A stretch of DNA of 40,464 nucleotides, taken from Acidithiobacillus sulfuriphilus. GTDB lineage: Bacteria; Pseudomonadota; Gammaproteobacteria; Acidithiobacillales; Acidithiobacillaceae. Of the stretch, positions 18,241-26,725 are shown one piece after another. The notes beneath the pieces were generated by a model, which was not told the DNA's origin, made no database searches, and saw nothing but the letters and a program-made list of their open reading frames with translations. The number at the start of each line of letters is the position of its first letter. Positions within the stretch are counted from its first letter, which is position 1. The translations under genes were made by a program, and so were the position numbers. The stretch covers positions 1-40,464 of the forward strand of contig NZ_RIZI01000182.1 of assembly GCF_003721225.1 (NCBI RefSeq), written 5' to 3'.

Positions 18241-18858
18241 GTTTTGGTTTTCCAAATGCCTTTTCACCTTTTCCGCGTCTGCCTGGGTAAGGCGATGCAA
18301 ATTTAGCACGGGCCTGGGGCCTTTCAGGATTTCATTCAGAAGAGCCAGGTTTTCTTCATATCTTGCTTTAAGCTCGGCGCGGTCTTGGTCTAATTCACGC
18401 TTGTCTGCTCCTAATATGTCACCTATCGGCATTTTTCCGATGGTGATAGCACTGATGCCATCTTTTTTTGCAATAAAACCATAATCATACAGTTTTAAGC
18501 GCGCCTGCTGAAACAGGATATTGATAACCTTTTCCATTTCTGCTGCCGATTTTTTTGGCCGCTTCAAATCTTTGGCCAGATATTCCTCCAACTCTTTAAC
18601 CTGTTCACGCAAAACCATTTCCCAGCCGCGTGCGTTTAGTCGTAAAATATTTTCCCGCATTTCTGCATTGGATTGCAGTCGTGCTTTTCCAGTGGGTTGC
18701 AACGCCTCTTTCTGCGCACTTAGCAACAATGTGGCAGACTGTGCATCATTTGCATCCTGGCGGGCGCGACTGATTTGTGCAGCGACGGGATACTGCTCCG
18801 AGCGTTTTTGTACGCCCATTGCATCCCCCATATTGGGTTGTGCCGGTGGAAAAGCCAT
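18238..18858 (-). CDS. Hypothetical protein, probably 3'-truncated by an IS
   Basis: 206 residues from ATG 18858, chosen over an earlier ATG because AAGGAG sits 7 bases before it. No family is recognised. The protein is hydrophilic and strongly helical: an N-terminal part rich in Ala/Gln/Ser, a charged middle (EQVKELEEYLAKDLKRPKKS) and a helical C-terminus. There is no signal or membrane segment. The stop TGA is formed by the first three bases of the adjacent IS3 terminal repeat, so the native C-terminus may be lost. It lies divergent to the replication operon and may belong to the plasmid-like backbone. Confidence 0.6.
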   Translation of the reverse strand: MAFPPAQPNMGDAMGVQKRSEQYPVAAQISRARQDANDAQSATLLLSAQKEALQPTGKARLQSNAEMRENILRLNARGWEMVLREQVKELEEYLAKDLKRPKKSAAEMEKVINILFQQARLKLYDYGFIAKKDGISAITIGKMPIGDILGADKRELDQDRAELKARYEENLALLNEILKGPRPVLNLHRLTQADAEKVKRHLENQN

Positions 18859-19569
18859 AACATTACTCCTTATCAATATGAACCAATGGACAGATAATAG
18901 CCCCGGAGAAGCCAGTTACGCAATTTTTTTCTGCCTAATTTTGTTATTAGATATTAAGTCTTATTGTTTTCGGAGGGATGCGGGATTATTGACAGGGTTG
19001 GCCCCCATGGGTGTCGGTGCGGAGAACGTGTATTTTGTTGTTTTCTAATGCTCAAAATATAGTTTTTATAATAACGATGCAGTTACATGTGCGATGCTGC
19101 TGTGTCGCTTGACCGCCGGGCATAAAATGGCGGTGGCCAATTGCACTCTTTCCCCCCGGGGGGGAGGTGGTGTGGAATGTGATGGACAACGGGCAGCCGA
19201 ATAAATTTTTTTCAGTAAGACAATAAAAACACTGCGGATAATAATGGCAGGAAATTTCAACAGGTGCGCGGCATTGTAACATGCTGAATAACAAGCTTAC
19301 TATTATACAAGTGGTTGAATCTGAGAGGTATAACAACAGATTGTAAATCGGCCGTTCCTCGCGAGGATGGCGCACTTGACGTGGGGGCGGCCTAGCGGGT
19401 ATCCCCGGTCTGGAATGGACAAGTGCGCCACGTAGATATCGTACTCCTCGCTAAATGAACCCAGCCACCCGATTTCGAGGGTGGCCTCGGACCGACTCCA
19501 TTAGTCGTCCGAAATAGACATGGGACTCTCTTGGTCGTCAGCGATTGCCTTTACCTTGTGAATACGTCC
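18859..19569. other. Intergenic DNA with strong palindromes
   Basis: About 700 bases with no convincing gene. CCCCCCGGGGGG occurs at 19152-19163 inside otherwise mixed-composition DNA. An 11-bp perfect inverted repeat, TGGCGCACTTG (19368-19378) and CAAGTGCGCCA (19420-19430), flanks 41 bases; it could be the ends of a tiny deletion derivative of a transposable element. Several open frames here lack ribosome binding sites and coding character. Confidence 0.5.
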
Positions 19570-19782
19570 GGCGGGAGGCAACAATACAAGTGCGGATCTT
19601 GCCGGTTGTCATTCACCAGCAGGAAGTCGCGCTACTTTTGCTCAATGCCTTCCAGTGGTTTCCGATCTTTGCCCAGCAGGACGTGGTTGCTGAACTAATG
19701 GCCTTCGTAGGGACGTTCCAGAGAGACTGCGCCAGTTGCTGGTCAATGCGCTCAAGCGGGTTTGTGTCTCGGATTGGCTCAT
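19570..19782 (-). pseudogene. Decayed N-terminus of a type I restriction (HsdR-like) protein
   Basis: An ATG at 19782 overlaps the restored end of the HTH reading frame by ATGA. Pieces in three frames resemble the start of a type I restriction subunit: MSQSETQTR, then LERIDQQLAQSLWNVP, then NHVLLGKDRKPLEGIEQK. The last piece matches the place and pattern of the restriction nuclease motif region (an Asp followed by I-E-x-K). At least two frame changes and in-frame stops interrupt it, and the rest of the gene is missing. The family is inferred from these short segments. Confidence 0.4.
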
Positions 19783-20020
19783 GCTCTACCTGCCTCTGGT
19801 GCAGCTGTGTGATCCACAATTCCGCGTTTCGAATTTTCATCCGCGGCTCCCGTACGCACCCACTCATTCACCTTAGATAACTGGAATTTCCACACACTCG
19901 CCCAATCTTGTGCGTAGGCAAGCCCTTGCGTTCACGCCAGCGGTAGACGGTGTCTTTCACCGCGCCCAGATGCCGGGCGACTTGCTGGCCATGAAAAAAC
20001 TTGATGTACGTAAGATTCAT
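19779..20020 (-). pseudogene. Excisionase/MerR-type HTH DNA-binding protein, frameshifted
   Basis: From ATG 20020 the frame reads HGQQVARHLGAVKDTVYRWR and RKGLPTHKIGR, a classic excisionase-family helix-turn-helix. It then meets GTGTGTGG, changes sense and stops at 19868-19870 after 50 residues. Removing one GT pair restores WKFQLSKVNEWVRTGAADEN, the expected wing and C-terminus, and carries the frame to a stop at 19779-19781. The intact form would have had about 80 residues. Such small HTH proteins often lead restriction or defence operons, which agrees with the HsdR-like fragment that follows. Confidence 0.7.
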
Positions 20021-20186
20021 GATGACTCACTGCATACCAAACTGCATATGAAATGCACCATAAAATGAATGCTATTAAAATAATGAAACAATAGGTCATA
20101 ATAAGCGATATAAAATGCACCGGTAAAAAAATCCATAAAAGGCCTCCGGACATGGTTCAAGTGACACCGGCTAGGTAAAAAACATC

Positions 20187-20214
20187 TTGACTATAGATTA
20201 TGTTGCGCTATCAT
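20187..20214 (+). promoter_or_regulatory. Candidate sigma-70 promoter for the replication operon
   Basis: TTGACT (20187-20192) and TATCAT (20209-20214) are separated by 16 bases, about 80 bases upstream of the first gene of the plus-strand operon. The surrounding DNA is AT-rich, and an AAGG ribosome site at 20281-20284 precedes the ATG at 20292. Confidence 0.55.
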
Positions 20215-20291
20215 CTAGTCTTACTGGCCTGACAAGATTGAGAATATTTCAATGTTCGTATCCATTTAATCGTTATTTATAAGGAAAAAAA

Positions 20292-21074
20292 ATGACTAGC
20301 AAATCAAAAATACCATCTTTTAATGCCAGCAAGTGTGTCGGCCTGCTGCAGTTTATTTTCTTGTGCGGGGTGGCCATTCTCGGCTTCCTGGTGATCACCC
20401 ACCCCTTTTCATTGCCGATGTATGCCTACTATTCATTATTGGGATTATGTCTGATATGCCTTGCCTTAGTGATTGCTGTTCAGCTACTACTAAAAGGGCG
20501 CTTTCTGGACATTCGTGGGGTAAAGGCTGGCTGGGATTCGGGAGATCAATGGATTTCACCAGTCCGCATTTCACGCCGGATCCGGCGCATGCATCGCGCG
20601 GCTTTTCCTGCCCACCTCAAACAGCGCGGGATTGTAGCCCGGGATGTGACGGCGGCACGCGCCCAGGGCCGTGTTCAGGCAGCCCGGCGTCCTGCCGGGT
20701 CGGGGCAAAAGAAGAAGAAGACAGCAGATAGCGATGGAGACGGCGATGGGAACGGTAATGGCGATGCGACCCAGCATTGCACAGCTGATGTACCCCCCAC
20801 CTTTTCAGAGTCTTCGTATCATCGCGCTGTAACCGTAGCACATTTCCTGTCATACCATGGCTTGGCGGTTCGTTGGTCCTGCTCCGATAAAACTATACGT
20901 AATCAAGTCTCTGCCGGAAAGCTACCTCGCCCCATTCAGCTGCCAGTTGGTCCCCGCTGGCCATTGGCCATGATCGAAGGCATTGAGTCCGGCCGGATCC
21001 CACCGGTTGTCTCCAATACTGAAAGTACGCAGCCTCCGCATTGCCCATGTTACGGGCAGGGCGGTGTGAAATGA
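20292..21074 (+). CDS. Membrane protein with C-terminal AlpA-like HTH domain
   Basis: 260 residues. Two hydrophobic segments near the N-terminus (about 15-37, GLLQFIFLCGVAILGFLVI, and 44-66, YYSLLGLCLICLALVIAVQ) suggest membrane anchoring. A basic stretch follows, then an Asp/Gly/Asn tract (DGDGDGNGNGD, about 148-158). The C-terminal part, LAVRWSCSDKTIRNQVSAGK, then LPRPIQLPVGPRWPL, resembles AlpA/excisionase-type helix-turn-helix proteins. It is the first gene of an operon whose three members overlap by ATGA. A membrane-anchored DNA-binding protein beside a replication protein could tether or regulate the plasmid origin; this is inference and the full-length family is not known to me. Confidence 0.7.
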   Translation: MTSKSKIPSFNASKCVGLLQFIFLCGVAILGFLVITHPFSLPMYAYYSLLGLCLICLALVIAVQLLLKGRFLDIRGVKAGWDSGDQWISPVRISRRIRRMHRAAFPAHLKQRGIVARDVTAARAQGRVQAARRPAGSGQKKKKTADSDGDGDGNGNGDATQHCTADVPPTFSESSYHRAVTVAHFLSYHGLAVRWSCSDKTIRNQVSAGKLPRPIQLPVGPRWPLAMIEGIESGRIPPVVSNTESTQPPHCPCYGQGGVK

Positions 21075-21583
21075 GACCGAACGACTCCAAGTCAACAGTT
21101 TTCCAGCCGTCCGCCCGCTGTCTCGCTGCACAGCAAGCCGAAGCAGCCGCATGGCTTGCCGAAAATTCCAGTGAAATCAAATTGCTGGATGCCAAAGAGC
21201 AACGCAACACCTGTCATATACTCCTGCCGCCACGCGACGGCCGAAATGTCCCCATGCCGGATCGAAACACCGGGGATAAGCATAAAAAATGGGGCGACAT
21301 GTCGTGGATGCTTGAGGAGAGAAGTAACGAAGCTGAGGCAGCAGCTGAGGCAGCAGCGAAACTCGAGCAAAAGCTTGAATTGCTGGAGACTCTGCTCAGC
21401 AGCGACGCGGTTCGGGTGAAAGCGCGGGATCGTGAGCGTATCCAGGTCATGCTGCTGGATCAGCTTACCCCGACACAAGCTGCCGAAAAGTTTGGGATAA
21501 CCAGGCAAGCCATGCACCAAAGCATCGCCCGGGTTGCGGCAGCTTGCAAAGTCGTGGTTCAGGCAGCCGGAGGTGGAGCATGA
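21071..21583 (+). CDS. KorA/TrfB-like DNA-binding regulator
   Basis: 170 residues from ATG 21071, which overlaps the upstream stop (ATGA); an upstream in-frame start at 21041 would intrude into the previous gene. The C-terminus LTPTQAAEKFGITRQAMHQS, followed by IARVAAACK, is a helix-turn-helix of the KorA/TrfB type that represses plasmid replication and transfer genes. A coiled-coil-like Glu/Ala segment (EAEAAAEAAAKLEQKLELLE) precedes it; this is encoded partly by a perfect 12-bp tandem duplication, GCTGAGGCAGCA, at 21332-21355. Probably an autoregulator of this operon. The HTH call is good; the KorA relationship is tentative. Confidence 0.65.
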   Translation: MRPNDSKSTVFQPSARCLAAQQAEAAAWLAENSSEIKLLDAKEQRNTCHILLPPRDGRNVPMPDRNTGDKHKKWGDMSWMLEERSNEAEAAAEAAAKLEQKLELLETLLSSDAVRVKARDRERIQVMLLDQLTPTQAAEKFGITRQAMHQSIARVAAACKVVVQAAGGGA

Positions 21584-24500
21584 TCGCCCGCCGCCCCATC
21601 CGTACTTTTACTCAGGGACAGGTCACACAGGCCCTCGATTCTGTCAATATTCCGTATCAGATAGCGGGGTGCCAGGTCAATGCTGACCTGGCCGGAGCCG
21701 GTCATTTTCATCTCAAAATCACGCCTTCGCGTGGCCTGTATCTGGATGCCGCTACTGGCAAAGGTGGCACCATTGCCAGATTCCTTGACAGTCTGCATCT
21801 CACCCCAATAAACCCCCGACCACCGGTAGGGGCGACTGCCCCTGCAGGTGGTCAGCAGCAGGCAAACAATTCACTTTTTCCACAAAAGCTGTGGTCTTCA
21901 AGCTGGACCTGTATCAATGCGCAGGACATGCCCGCCGGGTGGGATAAGGGGCTGAATGCTAGCCAAAAAGGCCGGGCACGGCAAAAACTGGAGCAGCAGC
22001 GGACGACCGTTCGCACATATCTGGCTGCCCGCCTTGGTCTCGCGCATCTAGATCATTGGTCCACACAGGTCAGGATTAGTTCGGACGGCCTGCTGATATT
22101 GCCCATGAAAAAAAATGGGCAAATTGTTGGCATACAACGCGTTTTCCTTCGTGAAAATGGAGATAAAACTGATCGAAAATTTGCCGCAGGGACGAATACT
22201 GCAGGCGTTGCCATCCTACCGGTGCCCGCAGGCATCCAGCCTGTGCCGTTGATCCGTGACTGTCACCAAATCACATTTGTGGGGGAGGGTTGGGAAACTG
22301 TGGCAAGTGCAGTGCAGTCCGCTGGATATCCTGGAATTGTTACCTATAGCGCGGGGGGGATTGTCAAATGGGCACAGGTTCAGGCAGAAAAAGCAAAGTC
22401 ACTTTCAGCGGAGCAGGTCGCCGCAGCCTCTGCCGCAGTGGTGCTGGTGGACCGGGACGAGAGTCAGACCGGCCAAAAAGTCAGTGCCAAGGCGGTCAGA
22501 ATACTTCGTGCCGCAGGGCTGAAAGCCCATTACGCGATTCCGCCAGCGCCGGAAGACCGTGGACCCAAAGGCGGTCCCAAGGGCACCGACTGGGGCGATT
22601 ATCCCAAAGAGGGTATGTCCAAGGATGTGCTGACCGCACACCTGTCACTGGCGATTGCCAGTGGCGATCAGGAAATGCCGAAGCCGGAACCCGATGAAAC
22701 CGTAGCCGAGGCTTTCAGCCTCATGCCTGTGCGCCCCGCCGAATCGCCGCGCAACTTGGCCCCGGTGTCAGCGATTGAGGATGCCCGTAGATCGGTCCAA
22801 TCGAGCATTGCTGCTTTTATTGATAAGGCAAAAAAATGGCGGAATGACGACGGTCCAGCGCCCACGATTGCTGAAGAAATCACCACCGGCACGGGCAAAT
22901 CGCACGCGATTCGGCAGCTTTTAGGGCAATTGTCGGCCAACAAGATCCCTGTTGTCATCATTGCCAAAGACAAAGCCGCTTGCTCTGAATATGAAAAGGC
23001 TGGGGCATTCTGGAGGCACGGTAGAGAGGACCTGCCAGGTGCGGACTGGCATTGCCCTACAATGTCCGAGGGCATCCAGATTTCTGAAAAAGAGCACCAC
23101 TGGGGACCGACGATATGCGCATCGGGGCATTGCGCGCATGGCAACAAGCGTGCGATGCGAATCGCAAAAGAAAAAAACTCCGAACCATCAGCACACGTCG
23201 TCCAGTTTTTTATGGATAGGCCCGAACTCCTTCCCTCCGCGATAGATCGTTGCTGGCTTGACCATATGGCGGCGGCCAGGCAGCGGCATGTCATCACCTG
23301 CACTTCGCAAGGCTTCGGGCCGGGAGATGCGGAGTCCGAAAACGGCAAACGCATCGTCATTTATGATGAATCGGCAGACTGGACGCATAGCCATCTGGCC
23401 AATTTGGCGACTTTCGGAGGATATATCGAGTCAATTCAGCGCATGGTCTCGGAAATTGAGGCAGAATCCCTTCTCCACGATAACGACGACGATGACGACG
23501 CCCTGGATGGGCTTGCGTGCCTACAGCAAATTCTGCCATTGATGGTGGGTTTAGCTGAAGCTTTAGGTAAGAACCCGGCAACCCACGGGGCCGCAGTGGA
23601 TGCGCCCGCCGCATTGATCGATATGGCAAAACAGATCGGCGACCTGTCTGACAAGCATACACAATCCTGGGAAAAGCCCTCATGGAGTCGGTGGACGACC
23701 CTTGTCGGTGTACCGCTGCGGGCCGCGCATGAAATCATCATCGCCGCCAAAACTGGCAGCCTCAGCATCATGGATGGACGACTCCTGGCCGTTTACCAAA
23801 GCACAGCTCTTTCTGATGTCATCAACTCCCAGCCTTTTCTTCTGGCAGATGCCACAATTCACCCAACCATCAAATCCGTAATCGAGCATCATGGCGGCGA
23901 GGTCAATAAAGTGATCGCTGATCAGCAGCTGCGCTGGATTTCAGACCCCCGTCGATTCCGCGCCGCACCACAGCGGGACAACCGTGGGAAGCTTGATGAA
24001 GCGGGCATTGCGCAACAAGTCCAGGGCATTGTCGAGGCGCTGACAGATCGAAAGCGTGTCACACACAAGATTGCCATCATTGCTCAGCGGCCGAAAGCGA
24101 TCCGGGCACTTGCATTAGTATCAGGAAAAACCGTGCAGGAACTGAAGGATCTGGATAAAGTCGAGTTATGGGATTTGAGCATACAGCACGCTATCGGCTG
24201 GTGGGGCTGGCATGAGAAGGCCCACGACCACTGGTCCGGGTTTGACCTGATTATCTGGGATCAGCCCGCGATTCCCCGACCTGTCTTGGCCCAGAAGTGG
24301 GAAGAGTTTCGCGCAATTTTGTTGGCTCAGCGTGCCGAGCGCGCCGAGCGCGCCGCGATGGACGAATTCGAAGCAACGTGGTTAGATGATCCTCCTGATG
24401 GGCGCGCCTTTAGTAATGCTGACCAGCAGAAGCAAGGCCAGCAGAACCGTGCCGTAGACATCATCCTGCCCCATTGGACAGACGACTGGGAGCAGGGCGC

Positions 24501-25191
24501 GTGGGTTAATGTGGGAAATTTTGATCAGCAATCCCGCGCTGCACTCCACAAAACACCTGAAATCCGAGAATTTATCCAGAATGTAATGGACGGATACCGA
24601 TTGCAGGCCGCCGGCCGTGTCCGGGGTGTTAACCACCCTGGCTGTATAGTTTATCAAATGGGTGGTACGCCGGTTGCCAGCTTACCCGAGCACGGCATCC
24701 AGATTGAATTTTTGGTGCTTGATGAGGCTCAGACCGATGACGAACGTAAGTATGCCGAGCATGAGGCAGCCTTACACCAATGTACTCATTCGGCCCAGCG
24801 CGTGATCGCAAAAGGCCAGACCATCACACGCAAGAACCTTGAAGTGGACTGCCGTGACATGGGCACAAATGGCCGTCTGGGGGTTTGTCCCATGGTACCT
24901 AAAGACTCTATGGACCGTGGGACAAACCCCAAAACCGCACCCAGACACGATACCTACAGCGAATGGCTGGAAAAATTTGCACCTGTGCTCTCCCATCACT
25001 TGGAGCGGACTGGTCGGCATGCGAGGGTGGTGGCAGAGTTGCAGGCCGCCGCCGAAAAATTCGGGCAAGAATCTTCTCGCGATGCCCTGGAAGTCACTGA
25101 AAATTTGTGGAATATGAAAGACTTTGACGAAGACAAGGTGGAAGCTGAAGCCAGGCAGAACATAATGGGCATTCCCCAACCCAGTGATTGA
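21580..25191 (+). CDS. Toprim primase fused to SF2-type helicase, plasmid replication protein
   Basis: 1203 residues from ATG 21580, overlapping the previous stop by ATGA. The N-terminal part resembles phage/plasmid primases (ILPMKKNGQIVGIQRVF), with Toprim residues in FVGEGWETVASA (Glu near 236) and VVLVDRDES (Asp-x-Asp near 290-292). A helicase module follows: Walker A TTGTGKS near 435-441, a DESA Walker B near 595 and motif VI QAAGRVRG near 1008. Combining primase and helicase in one protein is common in plasmid replication proteins. A 17-bp inverted repeat lies inside the C-terminal coding region. It is likely the replication initiator or primase of the mobile element; no separate Rep gene or iteron origin was found beside it. 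Confidence 0.8.
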   Translation: MIARRPIRTFTQGQVTQALDSVNIPYQIAGCQVNADLAGAGHFHLKITPSRGLYLDAATGKGGTIARFLDSLHLTPINPRPPVGATAPAGGQQQANNSLFPQKLWSSSWTCINAQDMPAGWDKGLNASQKGRARQKLEQQRTTVRTYLAARLGLAHLDHWSTQVRISSDGLLILPMKKNGQIVGIQRVFLRENGDKTDRKFAAGTNTAGVAILPVPAGIQPVPLIRDCHQITFVGEGWETVASAVQSAGYPGIVTYSAGGIVKWAQVQAEKAKSLSAEQVAAASAAVVLVDRDESQTGQKVSAKAVRILRAAGLKAHYAIPPAPEDRGPKGGPKGTDWGDYPKEGMSKDVLTAHLSLAIASGDQEMPKPEPDETVAEAFSLMPVRPAESPRNLAPVSAIEDARRSVQSSIAAFIDKAKKWRNDDGPAPTIAEEITTGTGKSHAIRQLLGQLSANKIPVVIIAKDKAACSEYEKAGAFWRHGREDLPGADWHCPTMSEGIQISEKEHHWGPTICASGHCAHGNKRAMRIAKEKNSEPSAHVVQFFMDRPELLPSAIDRCWLDHMAAARQRHVITCTSQGFGPGDAESENGKRIVIYDESADWTHSHLANLATFGGYIESIQRMVSEIEAESLLHDNDDDDDALDGLACLQQILPLMVGLAEALGKNPATHGAAVDAPAALIDMAKQIGDLSDKHTQSWEKPSWSRWTTLVGVPLRAAHEIIIAAKTGSLSIMDGRLLAVYQSTALSDVINSQPFLLADATIHPTIKSVIEHHGGEVNKVIADQQLRWISDPRRFRAAPQRDNRGKLDEAGIAQQVQGIVEALTDRKRVTHKIAIIAQRPKAIRALALVSGKTVQELKDLDKVELWDLSIQHAIGWWGWHEKAHDHWSGFDLIIWDQPAIPRPVLAQKWEEFRAILLAQRAERAERAAMDEFEATWLDDPPDGRAFSNADQQKQGQQNRAVDIILPHWTDDWEQGAWVNVGNFDQQSRAALHKTPEIREFIQNVMDGYRLQAAGRVRGVNHPGCIVYQMGGTPVASLPEHGIQIEFLVLDEAQTDDERKYAEHEAALHQCTHSAQRVIAKGQTITRKNLEVDCRDMGTNGRLGVCPMVPKDSMDRGTNPKTAPRHDTYSEWLEKFAPVLSHHLERTGRHARVVAELQAAAEKFGQESSRDALEVTENLWNMKDFDEDKVEAEARQNIMGIPQPSD
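24880..24930. repeat. Near-perfect 17-bp inverted repeat inside the primase-helicase gene
   Basis: GGGGTTTGTCCCA (24880-24892) is the exact complement of TGGGACAAACCCC (24918-24930). Allowing one G-T pair the arms extend by GGT/ACC, for 17 base pairs around a 17-base loop. It codes for the segment GVCPMVPKDSMDRGTNP of the C-terminal tail, downstream of the helicase motifs. A stem this long is unusual inside a coding region and could be a protein-binding site, an mRNA structure or an inserted palindromic unit. Confidence 0.8.
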
Positions 25192-25226
25192 GAAACTGAT
25201 CGCATCACTTTGCGACCGATTCTCCG

Positions 25227-25253
25227 AAAAAAAACGCACTTATTAACGGTGCG
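25227..25253 (-). terminator. Intrinsic terminator of the stb operon
   Basis: On the minus strand CGCAC (25253-25249), a 9-base loop and GTGCG (25239-25235) are followed at once by eight T residues (25234-25227). The stop codon of the last stb gene lies in the loop. The hairpin also separates this operon from the convergent primase gene. Confidence 0.6.
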
Positions 25254-25986
25254 GTGTCATCAATAAATATCCGGCACGGTCAGGATCAGCTTGGATTGAA
25301 TAACCTGCGGCCACAGATTTTATAACGTACATCCGTGCATCGATTTTTTGTACCAGACCAAAACCAAGACATGCCGTAATGCCCAAGGCAGCGCCAATGC
25401 ATAACGTAAATAAAACCAGCGCAATGACCATTGCTGAACTTGTCACTAGTTTGCGATACATTATACTTTGCGCCGCGTGAAGTCCCGCTTGCTGCGCCGC
25501 CGCTGCCCACTCATTTATACCGTCATCCTTTCTTTTGTCAATCAATTCCTGCAGGTCTGAATTGAGTGATAATGCCGCAGCCCGTAACTTGTTTGCACCC
25601 GCTAAAGCACTCTGGTTAACCAGCATTTGCAGGTTCATGATCCATTCGCCGCCAGTAACCGTCAGGATTTTCCGTAAATCCCCTTCCAAGTCTTTAGACG
25701 CATCGAGAATTGACTTCTGCATGAGTGCAGGAATCCCCGCAAGATCAGCGTGAACCAGGTCTGCCGCAATCCCACCAGAAACAGCAGCGTCCACAGCAAT
25801 CTTTACAGCCAAGATCGCGGCGTAAACGGGATCGTCATCGCTAACTTTGTACTTATGTGCCCACCTCGCCAAGGCTTTATGGGCTTCAAGAGGCAGACCC
25901 GATTCAGCAATATCGTAACCTGTCTCCGGTGTTTCAACCGACGTATAAAAGGTGCCAAAAATATCATATTCATCCCTCGCAATCAT
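25243..25986 (-). CDS. StbC-like membrane protein, third gene of the stability operon
   Basis: 247 residues from ATG 25986, which overlaps the end of the ATPase gene by ATGA; the longer frame from 26046 would run into that gene. The protein is mostly helical and soluble, with a hydrophobic segment MVIALVLFTLCIGAALGITA, then CLGFGLV, near residues 195-220, followed by about 30 residues. The position after a StbA-like and a StbB-like gene parallels stbABC of IncW plasmid R388. Similarity to StbC is by place more than by sequence, since the family is poorly conserved and of unknown function. Confidence 0.5.
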   Translation of the reverse strand: MIARDEYDIFGTFYTSVETPETGYDIAESGLPLEAHKALARWAHKYKVSDDDPVYAAILAVKIAVDAAVSGGIAADLVHADLAGIPALMQKSILDASKDLEGDLRKILTVTGGEWIMNLQMLVNQSALAGANKLRAAALSLNSDLQELIDKRKDDGINEWAAAAQQAGLHAAQSIMYRKLVTSSAMVIALVLFTLCIGAALGITACLGFGLVQKIDARMYVIKSVAAGYSIQADPDRAGYLLMTPHR

Positions 25987-26714
25987 GATCCTTCCCCCTC
26001 TTCGACAAGCGGCACGACCGCATTTACCCAAGCCTTCATGAGCCAATTTTTGATGACCTGGCGATCCACAATATGCAACGGTGAATTATTGTTAGCCAAT
26101 GCCGCCAACGGCACCCCTTGATGCTCTTTCAGCTTCGCAGCCACCCGAGATGCCAGATCAGGAATTTCTCCACAAAACCCGCCTGAATTAACCCATGTAT
26201 CTTTGTACTTCGGATTTGTGAACCAGAAAAAATCCGGGTCATATTCCGATTCATGGCGGTTAACTACCGCAATCTTCCGGTCTGCCATATCACATATTAT
26301 CGATTCAACAGCCATCACCGCTGAGGACTCTTCAATCCCCACCATCCACCCGACACAAATTTCAAACCCCAAGTCTCGTGCCACTGGAACAATTATTTCC
26401 GCATTGCTATCCAGCGCCTTTTTGGCATTTGCGGGGGAGTTCATCACCACGATTTCGCTCTCGCTTTCTTCCAGATGACGAAATAGCGTCGTTATGGCAT
26501 TTTCCGCATCGCGTCCGGATTTATCCAGATCCAGACGCAACGTTGAAACATTCGGAACACCATCGTAACGCTTGCCGACATCGCCGATCTTGACGTCACC
26601 TTCAACCACCGCAACCGGCATTTTCCGATGCAACGCATAATCTACTGCGAGCATGGCAAAAATGCTTTTGCCCACGCCGCCTTTGTCACCATGTGAAATG
26701 ATTAACTTCTTCAT
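25983..26714 (-). CDS. StbB-like ParA/MinD-type ATPase
   Basis: 243 residues with a deviant Walker A, KGGVGKS (11-17), near the N-terminus, and a hydrophobic strand EIVVMNSPANAKKA in the Walker B region. Length and the C-terminal part (VDRQVIKNWLMKAWVNAVVP) agree with StbB-like ATPases of IncW/IncN-type plasmids rather than chromosomal ParA. GGGAG lies 7 bases before the ATG. In R388 StbB is needed for conjugation and acts with StbA, which positions and stabilises the plasmid. Genes overlap by 4 bases downstream and are 11 bases apart upstream. Confidence 0.75.
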   Translation of the reverse strand: MKKLIISHGDKGGVGKSIFAMLAVDYALHRKMPVAVVEGDVKIGDVGKRYDGVPNVSTLRLDLDKSGRDAENAITTLFRHLEESESEIVVMNSPANAKKALDSNAEIIVPVARDLGFEICVGWMVGIEESSAVMAVESIICDMADRKIAVVNRHESEYDPDFFWFTNPKYKDTWVNSGGFCGEIPDLASRVAAKLKEHQGVPLAALANNNSPLHIVDRQVIKNWLMKAWVNAVVPLVEEGEGS

Positions 26715-26725
26715 TGCCGTTCTCC

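Noticed and set aside
19052..19375. Minus-strand open frame of 107 codons
   Set aside because: No ribosome binding site, scattered Cys/His/Pro content and no folded-protein look; it also spans the CCCCCCGGGGGG palindrome.
25189..25225. Imperfect GAGAA...TTCTC hairpin after the primase gene as a plus-strand terminator
   Set aside because: The stem has mismatches and is followed by A residues, not T, on the plus strand; the T-run belongs to the minus-strand terminator.
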